Assembly: GCA_027004335.1 (NCBI GenBank) | Contig: JALTID010000179.1 | Location: 1-8,225, forward strand | Length of the DNA stretch: 8,225 bases | Reading direction: 5' to 3' | From: JALTID01 sp027004335 [NCBI: bacterium] | GTDB taxonomy: Bacteria; JALSQH01 | Shown here: positions 5,924-8,225 of the stretch, in pieces | How the letters are laid out: the number at the start of each line of letters is the position of its first letter | How positions within the stretch are numbered: position 1 is the stretch's first letter | The notes under the pieces: model-generated | What the model saw: only the letters and a program-made list of their open reading frames with translations | What the model was told of the DNA's origin: nothing | Database searches by the model: none | Position numbers and translations under genes: made by a program

Positions 5924-7684
5924 ATGGAGAAGAAAAAGGATGAGGAGCATATGGATGAAGTAAAAGCGGTTGAAGAAGAAGATTTTGATTTTGCTAAAAT
6001 GCTTGAACAGATTGTCACGCAATTTTCAGAGGGAAATGTTGTAACAGGTCGTGTTATTCGTGTTGAGAAAGATACTATTTTTGTAGATATAGGATATAAG
6101 TCGGAGGGTATTGTTCCTGCTTCCGAATTCCGTCTTCCTGATGGAACTATGAGAGTTGAAGAGGGTGATGAAATTGATGTTTATCTTGAACAGTTAGAAA
6201 CCCGTGATGGCCTTGTAAGACTTTCATGGGATAAAGCTGAAAAGATGAAGAGATGGGACGAAATTGAAAAAACCTCTGAAAACGGCGGAACAATGAAGGG
6301 CCTCATTGTTTCCACAGTCAAGGGTGGATTTACTGTAGATTTAGGTGGTATCAAAGCCTTTCTTCCCGCCTCACAGGCTGATGTAAAACCAATCAGGGAT
6401 CTAAGATCTCTTGTAGGCAAAGAATTTGATTTTAAAATTCTCAAACATAATAAGGTAAGAAGCAACATCGTGGTATCAAGGAGAGCTGTTCTGGAAGAGG
6501 AGAGAGAAAAAAAGAAAAAGGAATTGCTGGCAACCCTTAAAGAGGGGGATATTGTTGAGGGAATTGTAAAGAATGTTGTGGATTTTGGAATATTTGTTGA
6601 TCTTGGGGGGCTTGATGGGATGGTCCATGTGGGAGATGTAAGCTGGGGGAGAATTCCCGATATAAATGGAGCATATAAAATAGGTGATAAAGTAAAGGTT
6701 AAAATTCTAAGTCTTGATAGAGAAAAGGAGAGAGCACAGCTCAGTATAAAGCATCTTACCGAAGATCCATGGCTGAAAATTGAGGAGAAATTTCCTGTTG
6801 CCGAGGATTTTGAAGGTAAGGTGATAAGTGTCACAGATAATGGTGTAAGGGTAGAATTGGCTTATGGAATAGAAGGTTTTGTCCCCAAGGAGGAGGTTAG
6901 CTGGTCCAGGGATGTAAGAAACCCCAGTCAGGTTGTTCAGATTGGTCAGAGTGTTAAGGTGAAGGTGCTGGATTACAGAAAGAGTAGAAGAGAACTCTTC
7001 CTGAGTATAAGACAGGCAAAACCCAATCCATGGGATACTCTTACAGAAGTCTACAGTGTTGGAGACAAAGTTCATGGGAAGATCACAGGTTTTTTAGAAA
7101 ATGGAAACGGCATGTTTGTAGAAGTCCTGGAAGGGGTTGAGGGGCTTGTCAGAATAGGAGATGTTTCGTGGACTGAAAGGGTAGCCAATCTTAAAGACAG
7201 ATACAGGAGAGGCCAGGAGGTAGAGGTTAAGATTCTTTCCATAGATAAAGAAAACAGAAAGCTTTCCCTGGGGATCAAGCAACTTAGTGAAGATCCAGTG
7301 GCTAATTTCATTGATGAGCACAACAGAGGCGATGTGGTGGGGGGTAGAGTAACAAGAGTTACTAATTTTGGTGTTTTTGTTGAGCTCATGCCGGGTGTCG
7401 AGGCTCTCTTAAGAAGAGGAGAGGCGGATCTGGATGCAGGGGAGAAATTAGAGGATAAATTTAAACCTGAGGATGAAATCAGGGCAATGATTGTTTCTCT
7501 CAGCAAGGATGAGAGAAAAATAGGACTAAGTGTTAAAAAACTTACGGAAAAAGAAGAGGAGGAGGAACTGAAAAAATTCTCCGGGGGAGAAGAGACAAAA
7601 ATAGTTTTGGGGGATGTCCTGAAAAAAAGTATCAGTGTTGAAGAAGATTCTGAGGAAGAGCAGGAAAAAAGTGAAGAAGAATGA
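5924..7684 (+). CDS. rpsA: 30S ribosomal protein S1, six S1 domains
   Basis: S1 binds single-stranded mRNA and helps load it on the 30S subunit. After an acidic N-terminal segment (1-36, the ribosome-docking region in E. coli) there are six S1/OB repeats at about 37-107, 121-190, 207-276, 295-363, 379-452 and 469-539. The last is followed by a Lys/Glu-rich tail ending in a run of acidic residues. Domain 2 retains K-G-G-F-T-V-D-L and V-V-S-R-R-A-V as in E. coli S1; EDPW and NPW linkers join later domains. The length of 586 aa is typical of Gram-negative S1. The aromatic RNA-contact motif F-G-x-F is present in domain 3 (221-224) and domain 6 (482-485) but altered in domains 4 and 5. Four of the first five arginines use CGT, while all 31 later ones use AGA/AGG. 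Its stop overlaps the following gene's start. Confidence 0.96.
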   Translation: MEKKKDEEHMDEVKAVEEEDFDFAKMLEQIVTQFSEGNVVTGRVIRVEKDTIFVDIGYKSEGIVPASEFRLPDGTMRVEEGDEIDVYLEQLETRDGLVRLSWDKAEKMKRWDEIEKTSENGGTMKGLIVSTVKGGFTVDLGGIKAFLPASQADVKPIRDLRSLVGKEFDFKILKHNKVRSNIVVSRRAVLEEEREKKKKELLATLKEGDIVEGIVKNVVDFGIFVDLGGLDGMVHVGDVSWGRIPDINGAYKIGDKVKVKILSLDREKERAQLSIKHLTEDPWLKIEEKFPVAEDFEGKVISVTDNGVRVELAYGIEGFVPKEEVSWSRDVRNPSQVVQIGQSVKVKVLDYRKSRRELFLSIRQAKPNPWDTLTEVYSVGDKVHGKITGFLENGNGMFVEVLEGVEGLVRIGDVSWTERVANLKDRYRRGQEVEVKILSIDKENRKLSLGIKQLSEDPVANFIDEHNRGDVVGGRVTRVTNFGVFVELMPGVEALLRRGEADLDAGEKLEDKFKPEDEIRAMIVSLSKDERKIGLSVKKLTEKEEEEELKKFSGGEETKIVLGDVLKKSISVEEDSEEEQEKSEEE

Positions 7685-8225
7685 TAGAAGTCTGGGGAAT
7701 TTTCCTTATTTCTGCCCTCTTAGTTGTCTGGGGAGGAATTTCTCTCACTTCAAAAGTTGATTATATTGCAGAAAAAAGGGGATTATCAAAAGGGTGGCTT
7801 GGTTTTATTTTACTTGCATCAATAACCTCTCTGCCTGAATTTATAACCACCATATATTCTGCGGCCTTTCTCCATGTTGATAACCAGGCCATCGGCAATG
7901 TTTTTGGAAGTAATCTTTTTAATGTTTTAATTTTCGTAATTATTTCTTTCTCTGCTACCACTGCTGCTGTTCATGTTGAGGGGAAACTGGAAAATTCTGT
8001 TAGTAACCTTCTTGCGGGTCTTTTCTACATTTTTATTACAGCTTCGCTTCTCTTTTTGCTGGTGTTTGAAAAAAATATTTCTGGAAATATCACCTTCCTG
8101 AAAATAGATATCCTGAGCTGGTTCATTTTTATTTTTTACCCCTTTGCGGCTTACTATGTCTGGAAAAATTCCTCTTCTGGTAAAAAGGAGGTCGAGAAAG
8201 AGGAAGTTTCCTCAAAGGTGTACTG
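7681..8225 (+). CDS. sodium/calcium exchanger (CaCA) family membrane protein, 3' end outside window
   Basis: The open frame starts at ATG 7681, overlapping the rpsA TGA as ATGA, and runs off the right edge after 181 codons. A TGA at 7672-7674 in the same frame rules out an earlier start. The product is strongly hydrophobic, with likely membrane spans near residues 4-22, 40-62, 70-92, 106-129 and 141-160, then a charged stretch from about 162 rich in Lys and Glu. This fits the first five-helix half of a CaCA antiporter plus the start of the central loop. The alpha-1 repeat is clear: A-S-I-T-S-L-P-E at 46-53, with E53 the expected ion-binding acid, and G-N-V-F-G-S-N-L-F-N at 72-81. The usual GTS is ITS here. 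It probably exchanges Ca2+ or another cation for Na+ or H+ at the inner membrane; the ion is not determined. The second alpha repeat should lie beyond the window. No good Shine-Dalgarno site is seen, so translational coupling to rpsA is likely. Confidence 0.82.
   Translation, partial: MIEVWGIFLISALLVVWGGISLTSKVDYIAEKRGLSKGWLGFILLASITSLPEFITTIYSAAFLHVDNQAIGNVFGSNLFNVLIFVIISFSATTAAVHVEGKLENSVSNLLAGLFYIFITASLLFLLVFEKNISGNITFLKIDILSWFIFIFYPFAAYYVWKNSSSGKKEVEKEEVSSKVY

Noticed and set aside
6181-6834. Long open frame on the minus strand (217 codons) opposite rpsA
   Set aside because: It is antisense to a clearly coding S1 region, is a Ser/Pro/Leu-rich low-complexity translation typical of the complement of Glu/Lys/Gly-rich coding sequence, and has no recognisable domain.
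7072-7506. Minus-strand open frame (144 codons) opposite S1 domains 5-6
   Set aside because: It has the same Ser/Thr/Pro-rich shadow composition with no motif, and the plus strand is unambiguously rpsA.
7761-7961. Minus-strand open frame (66 codons) near the right edge
   Set aside because: It lies opposite the alpha-1 repeat of the antiporter, which is well supported on the plus strand.

Overview
The window holds one tightly packed, same-strand run of eight genes: pheA, hisC, tyrA, aroA, cmk, ispH, rpsA and the 5' part of a cation/calcium antiporter-like membrane gene that runs off the right edge. It is bacterial: Shine-Dalgarno sites precede most starts, neighbouring genes overlap by 1 to 11 bases, and the fused chorismate mutase-prephenate dehydratase, the MEP-pathway IspH and the six-domain S1 are all bacterial forms. 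The long S1 and the cmk-ispH-rpsA order fit a Gram-negative-type lineage (deltaproteobacteria in the broad sense, Nitrospirota or a related or candidate phylum). The AT-leaning, purine-rich coding strand and strong preference for AGA/AGG arginine codons would suit a thermophile or AT-rich anaerobe. I cannot name the organism.

Layout: bases 1-82 are a short upstream region with a possible sigma-70 promoter, a Shine-Dalgarno site and a perfect 6-bp inverted repeat enclosing the GTG start of pheA. From 83 to 4392, four genes cover much of aromatic amino acid synthesis. AroA (EPSP synthase) makes the chorismate precursor, PheA takes chorismate to prephenate and phenylpyruvate, TyrA takes prephenate to 4-hydroxyphenylpyruvate, and the HisC-type aminotransferase can supply the final transamination as well as its histidine-pathway step. 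From 4389 to 7684 come CMP kinase (nucleotide metabolism), IspH (last step of the MEP isoprenoid pathway) and ribosomal protein S1 (mRNA binding on the 30S subunit). From 7681 an inner-membrane antiporter of the CaCA type begins, its start codon overlapping the rpsA stop.

The only intergenic gap inside the run is 13 bases between ispH and rpsA, and no stretch over 300 bases lacks a gene. No RNA genes, mobile elements, CRISPR arrays, long repeats or clear terminators were seen. This is mostly an ordinary housekeeping operon and I found no new system. The points worth a second look are small: the hairpin at the pheA start, an unusual distribution of RNA-contact motifs among the S1 domains, arginine CGT codons confined to the start of rpsA, class II-type motifs in AroA, and the antiporter gene coupled to rpsA.
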